NCBI GenBank assembly: GCA_009695405.1
Contig: SIAZ01000041.1
Coordinates: forward strand, 1-17,397
Length of the DNA: 17,397 nt
Direction: 5' to 3'
DNA from: Pedosphaera sp.
GTDB lineage: Bacteria > Verrucomicrobiota > Verrucomicrobiia > Limisphaerales > UBA9464
In this document: positions 1 through 5,833 of the stretch, in pieces
Numbering within the stretch: the stretch's first letter is position 1
Layout: every line of letters starts with the position of its first letter
Program-made: the position numbers and the translations under genes
The notes under the pieces: generated by a model
The model's input: only the letters and a program-made list of their open reading frames with translations
What the model was told of the DNA's origin: nothing
Databases searched by the model: none

Positions 1-456
1 CCGTCCCTGCCGATCAATAGCCAAATAGCCCAGGTTTTCACCCACGACTCGCAATCCCAGAGAGTGGTATCGCTCCAGATAGAATTCCTAGCGCCTGTCC
101 GCCGGGCTGCCCGCCGCCACCGCCTCCAGCCGCACCGTCTCAATCTCCTTCAGGCTCGCCGTCCACGCCGCAGGTTCCACCCAGTTGGCCCAAGTCGGTG
201 CCGTACGCCGCTTGCGTCGTTGATGAATTTGCAGGGGTGGCAAACAGATCCGTCCCAGCCCTTCGAGTTTGAGCAGGAGGCTGCGTGCTGCGAAATCCTT
301 CAGCCGTCCCCGAGCGTCTACCCAAACCCAATGCTGGCACAGTTCCTTTGCGATCCGCTTCCGACTCCACGCGGGATGCTCCTCAATCCATCTCCGTAAC
401 CACTCCACTTCCTCAGATCCCATCCGCCGCCCTTGCAATACCAGTTCTTCAAGCAC
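1..456 (-). pseudogene. DruA/DUF4338-like protein, fragment with in-frame amber stop, runs off the window edge
   Basis: Read on the - strand from a GTG at 456, the protein has the N-terminal pattern I associate with DUF4338 (DruA-like) proteins: a basic LQGRRM start, a helical WLRRWIEEHP stretch, RKRIAKELCQHWVW, then G-x-L-K-D-F-A-A-R, a G-x-I-x-L-P-P turn and a basic linker. At 90-88 a TAG interrupts the frame, but the same frame continues to the window edge with EFYLERYHSLGLRVVGENLG, which resembles the H-x-L-G-x-R-x-x-G-x-x-L-x-Y core of the family. The gene is therefore one reading unit broken by a nonsense codon, perhaps TGG to TAG. Compared with the copy at the right end of the window, the upstream ATG is ATA here and an extra base puts stops before the GTG. 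Many databases call this family Druantia protein DruA, but no other Druantia gene is present. A repeated copy suggests a mobile element. Family recognition is from memory of the motif pattern. Confidence 0.6.
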
Positions 457-525
457 GCCCTGCTTTCTGAGCTCTTTGCCTCCGGTAGTTCAGGCTTATT
501 CACCGACAACTTGTGAATGCACCGG
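380..525 (-). repeat. Left copy of an inverted repeat: 5' end of the DruA-type element
   Basis: Read on the - strand, this 146-base stretch matches 17253-17397 on the + strand. Across the 77 bases from the GTG inward only three differ, and the 28 bases at the outer edge beginning CCGGTGCATTCACAAG are identical. The repeat includes a short hairpin (ATTCAC at 498-503, GTGAAT at 513-518). It ends sharply at 525, where IS256 coding sequence begins. The two copies point away from each other. Confidence 0.88.
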
Positions 526-809
526 AGGAAAACCTGTCGCAGGGTCTGACGGCGTTCACCCTGCCGTGTGCCCAACAGAAACGAATGCGCACTTCCAACG
601 CGCTGGTGCGGGTCAATCAGGAACTCAAACGGCGCACTCGTGTTGCCCGCGTCTTTCCGAATGAAAATTCCCTCCTGCGCCTGGTCACGGCGCTCTTGGT
701 TGAAACCAGTGACGAGTGTGAAACCGGAATCCTCTACCTCAACATGAAACCCACAACCCACCCCACAGTTATAGATGCTCAAACAATTTACAGAAAAGAA
801 ATTGCGCGG
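522..809 (+). pseudogene. IS256-family transposase, C-terminal remnant
   Basis: The + frame through 525-746 encodes the typical C-terminal end of IS256-family (MULE-like) transposases: GLTAFTLP, then RTSNALVRVNQELKRRTRVA, FPNENSLLRLVTALLVE and E-T-G-x-x-Y-L-N-M, followed by IYRKEIA at about 786-806. These motifs are well known for the family (RTSN..E.LN.E.RRRTRV and FPNE.S.LRL). Everything upstream, including the DDE catalytic residues, is missing because the DruA-type element abuts the gene at 525. The frame stays open to 980, but nothing after about 809 looks like transposase. It cannot be functional. Confidence 0.85.
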
Positions 810-1041
810 CCGAATAATTCTTTCAGTCAAAAAAGCGCACTGAATTATCCACAGCCTTTTCCTGGCCTTACTCCACACGAATTAGCGACGCATAATTCTT
901 GGCTGAGAAGGTTCCGTCGGTGCCGAGTCGAGCCGGTCTTGGTGTCGCCGTCGGTGCGGTTTCCCTTCGTGCTAGCGTAATAAGTGTAATCTTAGCGTGA
1001 GACAGTCTTGTCGTTGCGCGCCGTCGGCCTAGTCTGTCCCT
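810..1041. other. Intergenic region between the IS256 remnant and clpS
   Basis: No convincing gene is seen here. The stretch probably holds the rest of the IS256 element and the promoter for clpS-aat, but I see no clear -35/-10 pair. A single perfect DnaA-box 9-mer (TTATCCACA) lies at 845-853, without companions. The clpS start at 1042 has no purine-rich ribosome binding site in front of it. Confidence 0.5.
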
Positions 1042-1341
1042 ATGTCGAGCACCACCGAACTGCCAACGCCTGCGGTTGAGGATGTGACCGATCCCAAGGA
1101 AATCCATGACCGAGGCTACGTTGTGCTCTGTTGGGACGATCCGGTCAATCTGATGCCGTATGTCACCCATGTGTTTCGGCAAGTCTTTGGGTGGGATCGC
1201 GAGCGAGCGGAAAAACATATGCGGGAAGTTCATGAAGAGGGGAAAAGTGTTTTAGTTCAGGAGAACTTTGAGAAGGCAGAGTTTTATGTGCACGAACTGC
1301 AAAAATACTCGTTAACTGCGACTCTGGAACCGTCTGAATGA
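1042..1341 (+). CDS. clpS: ATP-dependent Clp protease adaptor ClpS
   Basis: A 99-aa protein, usual length for ClpS. ClpS binds proteins carrying N-terminal Leu, Phe, Trp or Tyr and hands them to ClpA/ClpP for degradation in the cytoplasm. The core runs from about residue 26 to 96: VVLCWDDPVNLMPYV, then VFGWDRERAEKHMREVHEEG, ending LTATLE. It is of the W-x-D-P-V-N-L-M type known from Actinobacteria and related groups. His64 in the E-V-H motif matches the substrate-binding His66 of E. coli, and Met38 sits near the gatekeeper methionine. Asp32 occupies the place where most family members have Asn (Asn34 in E. coli), which is unusual. The stop overlaps the next start (ATGA at 1338-1341), so translation is likely coupled. 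Its partner gene aat lies two genes down. Confidence 0.93.
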   Translation: MSSTTELPTPAVEDVTDPKEIHDRGYVVLCWDDPVNLMPYVTHVFRQVFGWDRERAEKHMREVHEEGKSVLVQENFEKAEFYVHELQKYSLTATLEPSE

Positions 1342-1808
1342 AACTTCTTTCCCGAGATACGGATAGAGCTGTCTGGTTGTTGTATACGAAAGAGCGGGAA
1401 GTCCTCCTTTTCTTAGTACGAACTGGGGAGCGTCGCCGTGGGGCAAACCCAGCGACAGACTCTGATGGACTTGGGATTGAGGACTTGGCTGAGACCGAAC
1501 TAGAGGCGTGGCTGAGGGAGCACCGCAACAGCACGAGCAAGGAGATTACCGATCGACTAAAAGACCCGGTATCGTGCGTTCGCGGGCGCGGCGGTCATGC
1601 GTGGACTCTGGTGAATGGGCAATCAGAGTTGCTCTTACAGGTGCTGAATGAGTTGAGGATTTCGGCGTGGAAACGGTTAGGTCAACCGCCAGAAGTCTTA
1701 CCCGACCCTTTACCTGCACTGGGAACTGAGGACTACATTGACTGTTGGATTATGGAAACCGCTTCTATTTTTCAGTCCCAACTGTTGCAGGGGCTTGAAA
1801 GTGAATGA
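1338..1808 (+). CDS. Hypothetical protein between clpS and aat (possibly DUF2017-like)
   Basis: A 156-aa soluble, acidic protein with no signal peptide or membrane segment that I can see. I do not recognise it firmly. It has a basic stretch near residues 30-35 (GERRRG), a Glu-rich helix around 46-62, an R-G-R-G-G-H-A-W turn near 82-89, and a Leu-rich helical segment at about 90-112. In Actinobacteria the gene following clpS often encodes a DUF2017 protein with similar Leu-rich helices, so a relationship is possible, but this rests on position and general look only. It overlaps clpS and aat by ATGA at both ends, so all three genes are very likely co-translated. That argues for a role linked to ClpS, Aat or their substrates. 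Real-gene status is supported by the two coupling overlaps and the absence of a gap. Confidence 0.75.
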   Translation: MKLLSRDTDRAVWLLYTKEREVLLFLVRTGERRRGANPATDSDGLGIEDLAETELEAWLREHRNSTSKEITDRLKDPVSCVRGRGGHAWTLVNGQSELLLQVLNELRISAWKRLGQPPEVLPDPLPALGTEDYIDCWIMETASIFQSQLLQGLESE

Positions 1809-2479
1809 AGGCGTCAGCACCCAATCTTTCCAAGGCGACAATCTCCTTTCCCGACCCTCGATTGGCCCGATCGGATGGGTTGGTGGCTGTCGGTGGGGAG
1901 CTTTCGATTCCACGGCTTTTATTGGCTTATCGGTCCGGAATCTTCCCGTGGTCCGCTCATCCGGTGACCTGGTGGTCGCCCGATCCTCGAGTGGTCTTTG
2001 AGTTAGGGAATTTACATAGACCCCGTAGCCTGCAGCGCTCGCTGAGAAAAGGAGCATTTCGAGTGACCTTTGACACAGCGTTTGAGCAAGTAATTCGGGC
2101 CTGTGCTGCGGTTGAACGTCGTGAGGGAGCGACTTGGATTTCACCCTTATTTGTGGAGGCCTATTGCGCCTTCGCTTTGGCGGGGTACGCCCATAGCGTG
2201 GAATGTTGGCAAGGGGATGAATTAGTCGGCGGACTCTATGGGGTAGCTATCGGTGGTTTATTTGCAGGGGAATCGATGTTTCATCGGGTTGACGATGCTT
2301 CTAAGGTCGCATTGGTCCACTTGGAGTCGCACTTGGTTCGGCGAGGGTATCAACTGTTTGACACCCAAATGGTCACCCCAATCACTCGCGCTTTGGGCGC
2401 TCGAGAAATCTCACGTGACCTCTATTTAAGGCAATTGGCGGGAGTTGTTGACCAGTCGTGCACCTTCTTAACACCCTGA
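1805..2479 (+). CDS. aat: Leucyl/phenylalanyl-tRNA--protein transferase
   Basis: A 224-aa protein (E. coli Aat is about 234). It transfers Leu or Phe from aminoacyl-tRNA to the N-terminus of proteins beginning with Arg or Lys, creating the N-degrons that ClpS recognises. Family hallmarks are all present: FPDP near residue 15, G-L-V-A-V-G-G-E-L at 25-33, Y-R-x-G-I-F-P-W at 42-49, W-W-S-P-D-P-R near 56-62, T-W-I-S-P near 110-114, G-G-L-Y-G at 142-146, and G-E-S-M-F at 155-159. The catalytic region F-D-T-Q at 185-188 corresponds to Asp186 and Gln188 of E. coli, and Glu156 also matches. The ATG overlaps the stop of the preceding gene (1805-1808). It is the last gene of the clpS operon; a hairpin before nuoB may end its transcript. 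Confidence 0.97.
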   Translation: MKASAPNLSKATISFPDPRLARSDGLVAVGGELSIPRLLLAYRSGIFPWSAHPVTWWSPDPRVVFELGNLHRPRSLQRSLRKGAFRVTFDTAFEQVIRACAAVERREGATWISPLFVEAYCAFALAGYAHSVECWQGDELVGGLYGVAIGGLFAGESMFHRVDDASKVALVHLESHLVRRGYQLFDTQMVTPITRALGAREISRDLYLRQLAGVVDQSCTFLTP

Positions 2480-2501
2480 TTTTAGGCCTTTCGATGAAAG
2501 A

Positions 2502-2519
2502 TTGTGAAATATTTCACAA
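2502..2519. promoter_or_regulatory. Rex-type operator upstream of the nuo operon
   Basis: Positions 2502-2519 read TTGTGAA-ATAT-TTCACAA, a perfect inverted repeat; the symmetry extends one base each side (2501-2520). This is the consensus of the redox repressor Rex (TTGTGAA-N4-TTCACAA), which binds DNA when NADH/NAD+ is low and is released by NADH. In Streptomyces, nuo is a known Rex target. The site lies 75 bases before the nuoB ATG and just upstream of a probable -35. It also contains a Crp-like TGTGA-N6-TCACA core, so a Crp/Fnr-family regulator is the alternative. Confidence 0.75.
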
Positions 2520-2526
2520 TACCAGC

Positions 2527-2559
2527 TTGCCGCTCAGGGACATGGAAACATAGTATACT
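2527..2559 (+). promoter_or_regulatory. Probable sigma-70-type promoter for the nuo operon
   Basis: TTGCCG at 2527-2532 and TAGTAT at 2551-2556 are separated by 18 bases; the overlapping TATACT at 2554-2559 is an even better -10 but has no well-spaced -35. The start of transcription would fall near 2563-2566. The Rex-type palindrome ends seven bases upstream of the -35. It is the only region between aat and nuoB able to hold a promoter. Confidence 0.45.
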
Positions 2560-2566
2560 CCCTGTG

Positions 2567-2589
2567 CGGGGAGATTCCCCCGGCTTTTT
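2567..2589 (+). terminator. GC-rich hairpin plus T-run in the nuoB leader
   Basis: CGGGG at 2567-2571 pairs with CCCCG at 2578-2582 (an alternative pairing of GGGGA with TCCCC also works), followed by GC and TTTTT at 2585-2589. The shape is that of an intrinsic terminator. It lies only 5 bases before the nuoB ATG and almost at the predicted 5' end of the nuo transcript. It may end read-through from aat, act as an attenuator, or protect the 5' end of the nuo mRNA; the sequence does not decide between these. Confidence 0.4.
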
Positions 2590-2594
2590 GTCTT

Positions 2595-3197
2595 ATGGAA
2601 GTGACGTCCCCTGCTGTTCCAAGTGGTGTATCTACTGCGGAGTTCGGCTACAATTCAAAGATCGAGGGTGAGGTCATCCACACCACGGTGGATTCGGCCT
2701 TGAACTGGTTTCGCAAGAACTCTCTGTGGCCTATGCCTATGGGGTTAGCTTGTTGCGGGATTGAGTTGATGGCTGTGGGTGCAAGTCGTTACGATATTTC
2801 ACGATTTGGTTCCGAAGTGATGCGATTTTCGCCGCGGCAATCGGATGTGATGATCGTGGCGGGCACTGTCACCTACAAGATGGCCCTCGCTGTGCGGCGG
2901 ATTTATGAGCAAATGGCTGAACCGAAATGGGTCATTGCCATGGGTGCTTGCGCTTCAACGGGAGGTATGTATCGCAGCTATGCGGTCTTGCAGGGGGTCG
3001 ATAATATTCTTCCCGTCGATGTTTATGTCGCGGGCTGTCCACCGCGACCTGAGGCGCTTCTGGATGCTTTGATGCGTCTGCAAGCAAAGGTGGGTCGAGA
3101 ATCCACTGTGCATAATCTCAAGCGGGATGTGGCACCCGAAAAATATGGATCCTTAGGATTAGAACTTGGGGAGCGTGGCGAAGTGCTTCAAGGTTAA
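2595..3197 (+). CDS. nuoB: NADH-quinone oxidoreductase subunit B
   Basis: A 200-aa peripheral-arm subunit that carries the last iron-sulfur cluster, N2, which passes electrons to quinone. The four [4Fe-4S] ligands are visible: the adjacent pair Cys53-Cys54 in L-A-C-C-G-I-E, Cys119 in M-G-A-C-A, and Cys148 in A-G-C-P-P-R-P. The R-Y-D-I-S-R-F-G segment (65-72) and FSPRQSDVMIVAGTV region are typical. The N-terminal 20 residues are a variable, probably flexible extension. It is the first gene of the operon here: the usual nuoA is not upstream. The ATG at 2595 is the only reasonable start, with the Rex-type site and promoter just upstream but no clear Shine-Dalgarno sequence. Confidence 0.98.
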   Translation: MEVTSPAVPSGVSTAEFGYNSKIEGEVIHTTVDSALNWFRKNSLWPMPMGLACCGIELMAVGASRYDISRFGSEVMRFSPRQSDVMIVAGTVTYKMALAVRRIYEQMAEPKWVIAMGACASTGGMYRSYAVLQGVDNILPVDVYVAGCPPRPEALLDALMRLQAKVGRESTVHNLKRDVAPEKYGSLGLELGERGEVLQG

Positions 3198-3209
3198 CTC
3201 ATCTAACTC

Positions 3210-3791
3210 GTGGCTACTCCTCTCGAAATAGCGATTCAACTTCGCGATCAATTTAGTGACTTATTCGGAACTCCTACCGAGTTTCGCGGGGAGGCCACCT
3301 TGACGCTGTCCGATTCCTCTCGAATTGCTGAGGTGTGTCTCTACGCGAAATCGGCGTTGGATTTTAATCTGCTGATTGATCTTAGCAGTGTCGACAATTA
3401 CGGGGAAGATCCTCGTTGGACTGTCGTGTATGAACTCTATGGACTGAGTCACCATCTTCATTTGAGAATCAAGACATCGGTGAGCGAGGAGATTTCTGAA
3501 TTACCCACGGTCAGCACAGTTTGGCGCACCGCTGATTGGCATGAACGGGAGATTTACGACATGATGGGAATCCGGTTTAGTGGTCATCCTGATTTACGTC
3601 GCATTTTAATGTGGGACGGGTATCCGTATTTTCCTTTAAGAAAGGATTTCCCCTTGGCCGGAAAGCCGACCGTCCTTCCGGATATTGCTTTTAGTCGACC
3701 GGCTCCCCTTGAGGGTGGGCCCTTTGTTACTTTGCCCGGCGGCAAGGATTCCACTGCCCGCGAGCCGCGGGTGCGTAACTCGGAAGAATAA
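3210..3791 (+). CDS. nuoC: NADH-quinone oxidoreductase subunit C
   Basis: A 193-aa subunit of the connecting arm of complex I (30-kDa family), which packs against NuoD and has no cofactor. The C-terminal signature is clear: W-H-E-R-E-I-Y-D-M-M-G-I at about 110-121, then G-H-P-D-L-R-R-I-L-M and the Y-F-P-L-R-K-D-F-P-L motif near 139-149. NuoC is separate from NuoD, unlike the NuoCD fusion in E. coli. The start is a GTG at 3210, 12 bases after nuoB, with no ATG alternative nearby and no evident ribosome binding site. The last 30 residues are low in conservation and rich in Pro and Arg. Confidence 0.97.
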   Translation: MATPLEIAIQLRDQFSDLFGTPTEFRGEATLTLSDSSRIAEVCLYAKSALDFNLLIDLSSVDNYGEDPRWTVVYELYGLSHHLHLRIKTSVSEEISELPTVSTVWRTADWHEREIYDMMGIRFSGHPDLRRILMWDGYPYFPLRKDFPLAGKPTVLPDIAFSRPAPLEGGPFVTLPGGKDSTAREPRVRNSEE

Positions 3792-3794
3792 GCC

Positions 3795-5078
3795 ATGGCC
3801 ACCCAGACCATCGAATTCAAGGACCCCGCTGCCCGTGTCCCACAGCTTGGAGCTGCTGCCTCAGAAGAGGAACTGCAAGATATTCAAGGGGATAAATTGG
3901 TTCTTAATATGGGACCATCCCATCCCTCTACCCACGGGGTTCTCCGCATTTTAGTGGAGATGGATGGTGAGACCATTACTAAGGCGGTTCCGGATGTAGG
4001 ATATTTGCATCGAGGCGACGAAAAAATTGCCGAGAATATGACCTATAACCAGTTCGTGCCTTACACGGACCGACTGGATTATCTAGCGCCCCTCGCCAAC
4101 AATGTAGCTTACGTGCTGGCCGTAGAGAAGCTGATGGGTATTGATGGGCTGATACCCCTTCGTGGCCAATATATGCGGATGATCTGTTGTGAATTAGCAC
4201 GGATTTCGGCCCATCTTCTTGGGTTGGGCGCCTTTGCAATGGATGTTGGAGCTCTGACGGTCTTCCTGCACACTTTTATTGAGCGAGAAAAAATCTATAA
4301 TTTGTGCGAATCGCTCACCGGCGCACGTTTCACTACTAGTTACACCCGTGTCGGCGGATTGACCCGTGATTGCCCTCCCGGATGGGTCTCGGCAGTCCGC
4401 AAGTTTCTCAATGAAGTGGTCATCAACTTTGATGAATCGGAAGCACTGCTCACCCGTAATAAAATTTTTGTTGATCGCACCCGTGACGTCGGAGTTATTT
4501 CCAAAGAATTAGCGGTCGATTATGGCTTGACCGGGCCTAATTTGCGGGGGAGCGGTGTTGATTACGACGTTCGCAAAGCCAATCCGTATCTGGTTTACAA
4601 GGACCTAGACTTTGATGTGCCGGTGGGGTCGGTGGGAGACTGCTATGATCGCTACTTGGTACGAATGGAAGAGATGCGTCAGAGCGTCCGGATCCTGAGG
4701 CAGTGTCTGGACCGATTGCCCGGCGGAGCGGACAATGCAAGTCGAGAACCGGTGAGCATTGCGGATGGTAAGATTACTTTGCCGCCGAAATCAAAAGTGC
4801 TCACTGGGATGGAAGAACTAATCCATCAATTTATGTTGGTGACCCAAGGAGTGAATGCTCCTCCTGGCGAGGTCTATTTTGGAGCAGAAAATCCCAAGGG
4901 AGAACTGGGTTTCTACATCAACAGCCGTGGTGGAGGGACCCCTTATCGTCTGAAAATCCGAGCTCCATCGTTTGTAAATTTGGGCATCCTCCCCGCCGTA
5001 TTGCCTGGCCATCTGATGAGTGATATTGTGTCAATTCTCGGATCGTTCGATTTTGTAATGGGTGAGTGCGACCGATGA
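3795..5078 (+). CDS. nuoD: NADH-quinone oxidoreductase subunit D
   Basis: A 427-aa subunit (49-kDa family) that, with NuoB, forms the quinone-binding pocket. The quinone-site loop G-P-S-H-P-S-T-H-G is at residues 40-48, and P-Y-T-D-R-L-D-Y-L (89-97) contains the tyrosine, Tyr90, that matches the quinone-headgroup tyrosine of other species. The C-Y-D-R-Y-L-V-R-M-E-E-M segment and the final F-V-M-G-E-C-D-R agree with the usual family end. Residues 1-30 are a family-typical variable leader. It begins 3 bases after nuoC; GGAAGA at 3781-3786 is one of the few plausible ribosome binding sites in the operon. A GTG frame for nuoE overlaps its end. Confidence 0.98.
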   Translation: MATQTIEFKDPAARVPQLGAAASEEELQDIQGDKLVLNMGPSHPSTHGVLRILVEMDGETITKAVPDVGYLHRGDEKIAENMTYNQFVPYTDRLDYLAPLANNVAYVLAVEKLMGIDGLIPLRGQYMRMICCELARISAHLLGLGAFAMDVGALTVFLHTFIEREKIYNLCESLTGARFTTSYTRVGGLTRDCPPGWVSAVRKFLNEVVINFDESEALLTRNKIFVDRTRDVGVISKELAVDYGLTGPNLRGSGVDYDVRKANPYLVYKDLDFDVPVGSVGDCYDRYLVRMEEMRQSVRILRQCLDRLPGGADNASREPVSIADGKITLPPKSKVLTGMEELIHQFMLVTQGVNAPPGEVYFGAENPKGELGFYINSRGGGTPYRLKIRAPSFVNLGILPAVLPGHLMSDIVSILGSFDFVMGECDR

Positions 5079-5091
5079 AAGAACTTTGCCG

Positions 5092-5583
5092 ATGAGTTTT
5101 TCTGTTCCATCCAGTCTGGAGGCTGAGCTCGATGAGCTGACCACCCACTATCCGGTTAAACGGAGTGCGTCCTTGATGTTCCTGCATGCCCTTCAAGAGC
5201 ACTTTGGCTACATTTCCAAAGAAGCCATGGAGTGGACCGCGGCTAAGCTTGAGCTTCAGCCGATCAATGTCTTTGAGTTGGTGACCTTCTATCCGATGTT
5301 CCGTCAGGAGCCCTTGGGTAAGACGCATATTAAAGTCTGCCGAACCCTCAGCTGCGCGCTGCAAGGGAGTGCCGAGTTGCGTGAGCAATTCTGTAACCGG
5401 CTTGGTCTCGATTCGCATGCTCACACGGCGCAGACAACACCTGACGGTAAGTTCACCGTAGAATTTGTGGAATGCCTTGCCAGTTGCGGTACCGCACCCG
5501 TGGTATTGGTGAACGAGTCTCTGCATCAGACGGTCAGCCCTGCTGCGGCTGAGGAGATTTTACGAAAGGGAAATCTAGCGTGA
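5092..5583 (+). CDS. nuoE: NADH-quinone oxidoreductase subunit E ([2Fe-2S] N1a)
   Basis: A 163-aa thioredoxin-fold subunit of the NADH-oxidising module (24-kDa family), holding the N1a [2Fe-2S] cluster. The four ligands are Cys83 and Cys88 (C-R-T-L-S-C) and Cys128 and Cys132 (C-L-A-S-C-G). The helical N-terminal part with G-Y-I-S near 39-42 and V-T-F-Y-P-M-F at 64-70 is standard. I take the ATG at 5092, 13 bases after the nuoD stop; an in-frame GTG at 5062 would add 10 residues and overlap nuoD, and the family does not need them. The gene is followed by a 250-base gap holding an antisense tRNA gene before its partner nuoF, which is odd because nuoE and nuoF are normally adjacent. Confidence 0.96.
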   Translation: MSFSVPSSLEAELDELTTHYPVKRSASLMFLHALQEHFGYISKEAMEWTAAKLELQPINVFELVTFYPMFRQEPLGKTHIKVCRTLSCALQGSAELREQFCNRLGLDSHAHTAQTTPDGKFTVEFVECLASCGTAPVVLVNESLHQTVSPAAAEEILRKGNLA

Positions 5584-5670
5584 GTCTAATCGCCGAAATC
5601 TAAAGGACTGATGGAAACAGCTCCAAAAAAAGTCGATCAAAGTTGCTTTGGACCGAGATGAATTTAGATA

Positions 5671-5701
5671 GAAAGAAAAGAAGCGCTTTGAATTTCGCTT
5701 C
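5671..5701 (-). terminator. Intrinsic terminator of tRNA-Gln
   Basis: On the - strand, GAAGCG (5701-5696) pairs perfectly with CGCTTC (5685-5680) around a 10-base A-rich loop, followed by TTTTCTTTC (5679-5671). It begins 4 bases after the encoded CCA of the tRNA. The orientation means it ends tRNA transcription and should not stop the opposing nuo transcript, which would carry A-rich sequence instead of a U-run. Confidence 0.72.
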
Positions 5702-5705
5702 GAAA

Positions 5706-5779
5706 TGGTTGCCCGACATGGATTCGAACCATGACAAACAGATTCAGAGACTGTTGTGCTACCATTACACAATCGGGCA
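5706..5779 (-). tRNA. tRNA-Gln (anticodon CTG), CCA encoded
   Basis: A complete cloverleaf reads on the - strand. The acceptor stem TGCCCGA (5779-5773) pairs with TCGGGCA, discriminator base A at 5709, and CCA encoded at 5708-5706. The D-stem is GTG/CAC, the T-stem CATGG/CCATG with loop TTCGAAT, and the variable loop TTGT. The anticodon stem ACAGT/TCTGT has a T-T pair at 31-39, and the loop CTCTGAA gives anticodon CTG, reading CAG codons for glutamine. The U1-A72 first pair is a known glutaminyl-tRNA identity feature in bacteria. It has its own promoter and terminator and lies antisense within the nuo operon, between nuoE and nuoF. Confidence 0.95.
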
Positions 5780-5797
5780 AACCGGCAAGTGACCGTT

Positions 5798-5825
5798 AAA
5801 TTAGGTGGATTCGAAATACAGTCAA
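5798..5825 (-). promoter_or_regulatory. Promoter of tRNA-Gln, antisense in the nuoF leader
   Basis: On the - strand, TTGACT (5825-5820) and TAATTT (5803-5798) are spaced by 16 bases, close to the sigma-70 consensus. The -10 ends 18 bases before the mature tRNA 5' end at 5779, so transcription would start some ten bases upstream of it. The -35 lies only 8 bases from the nuoF start codon on the other strand, so RNA polymerase at this promoter would meet nuo transcription head-on. Confidence 0.65.
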
Positions 5826-5833
5826 GCATTGCC

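Noticed and set aside
1..456. Druantia anti-phage defence system suggested by the DruA-like protein
   Set aside because: No DruB-E genes or other defence genes are near, the copy is broken and a second copy lies at the other end; a mobile-element gene fits better.
845..853. Perfect DnaA-box 9-mer TTATCCACA, possible replication origin
   Set aside because: Only one box is present, with no AT-rich unwinding region and no dnaA, dnaN or related genes; a single 9-mer is expected by chance now and then.
513..980. Stand-alone 155-aa gene on the + strand
   Set aside because: Its first two thirds are the C-terminus of an IS256 transposase and the rest is unconserved read-through; the GTG start lies inside the other element.
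2503..2518. Crp-type site TGTGA-N6-TCACA as the main reading of the palindrome
   Set aside because: It fits Crp as well, but the full 7-4-7 match to Rex and the NADH dehydrogenase target favour Rex; kept as the alternative.
5062..5091. Longer NuoE from a GTG at 5062 overlapping nuoD
   Set aside because: The ATG at 5092 gives the normal family start with ordinary spacing; the GTG adds an unconserved leader.
4918..5526. Long open frame on the - strand opposite nuoD and nuoE (and a similar one opposite nuoG at 8481-8975)
   Set aside because: They are shadows of strongly conserved genes on the + strand and show no recognisable protein features.
5756..5833. Longer NuoF starting at 5756
   Set aside because: The extra 26 codons would come from the antisense tRNA gene and its promoter, and the extension does not look like NuoF.
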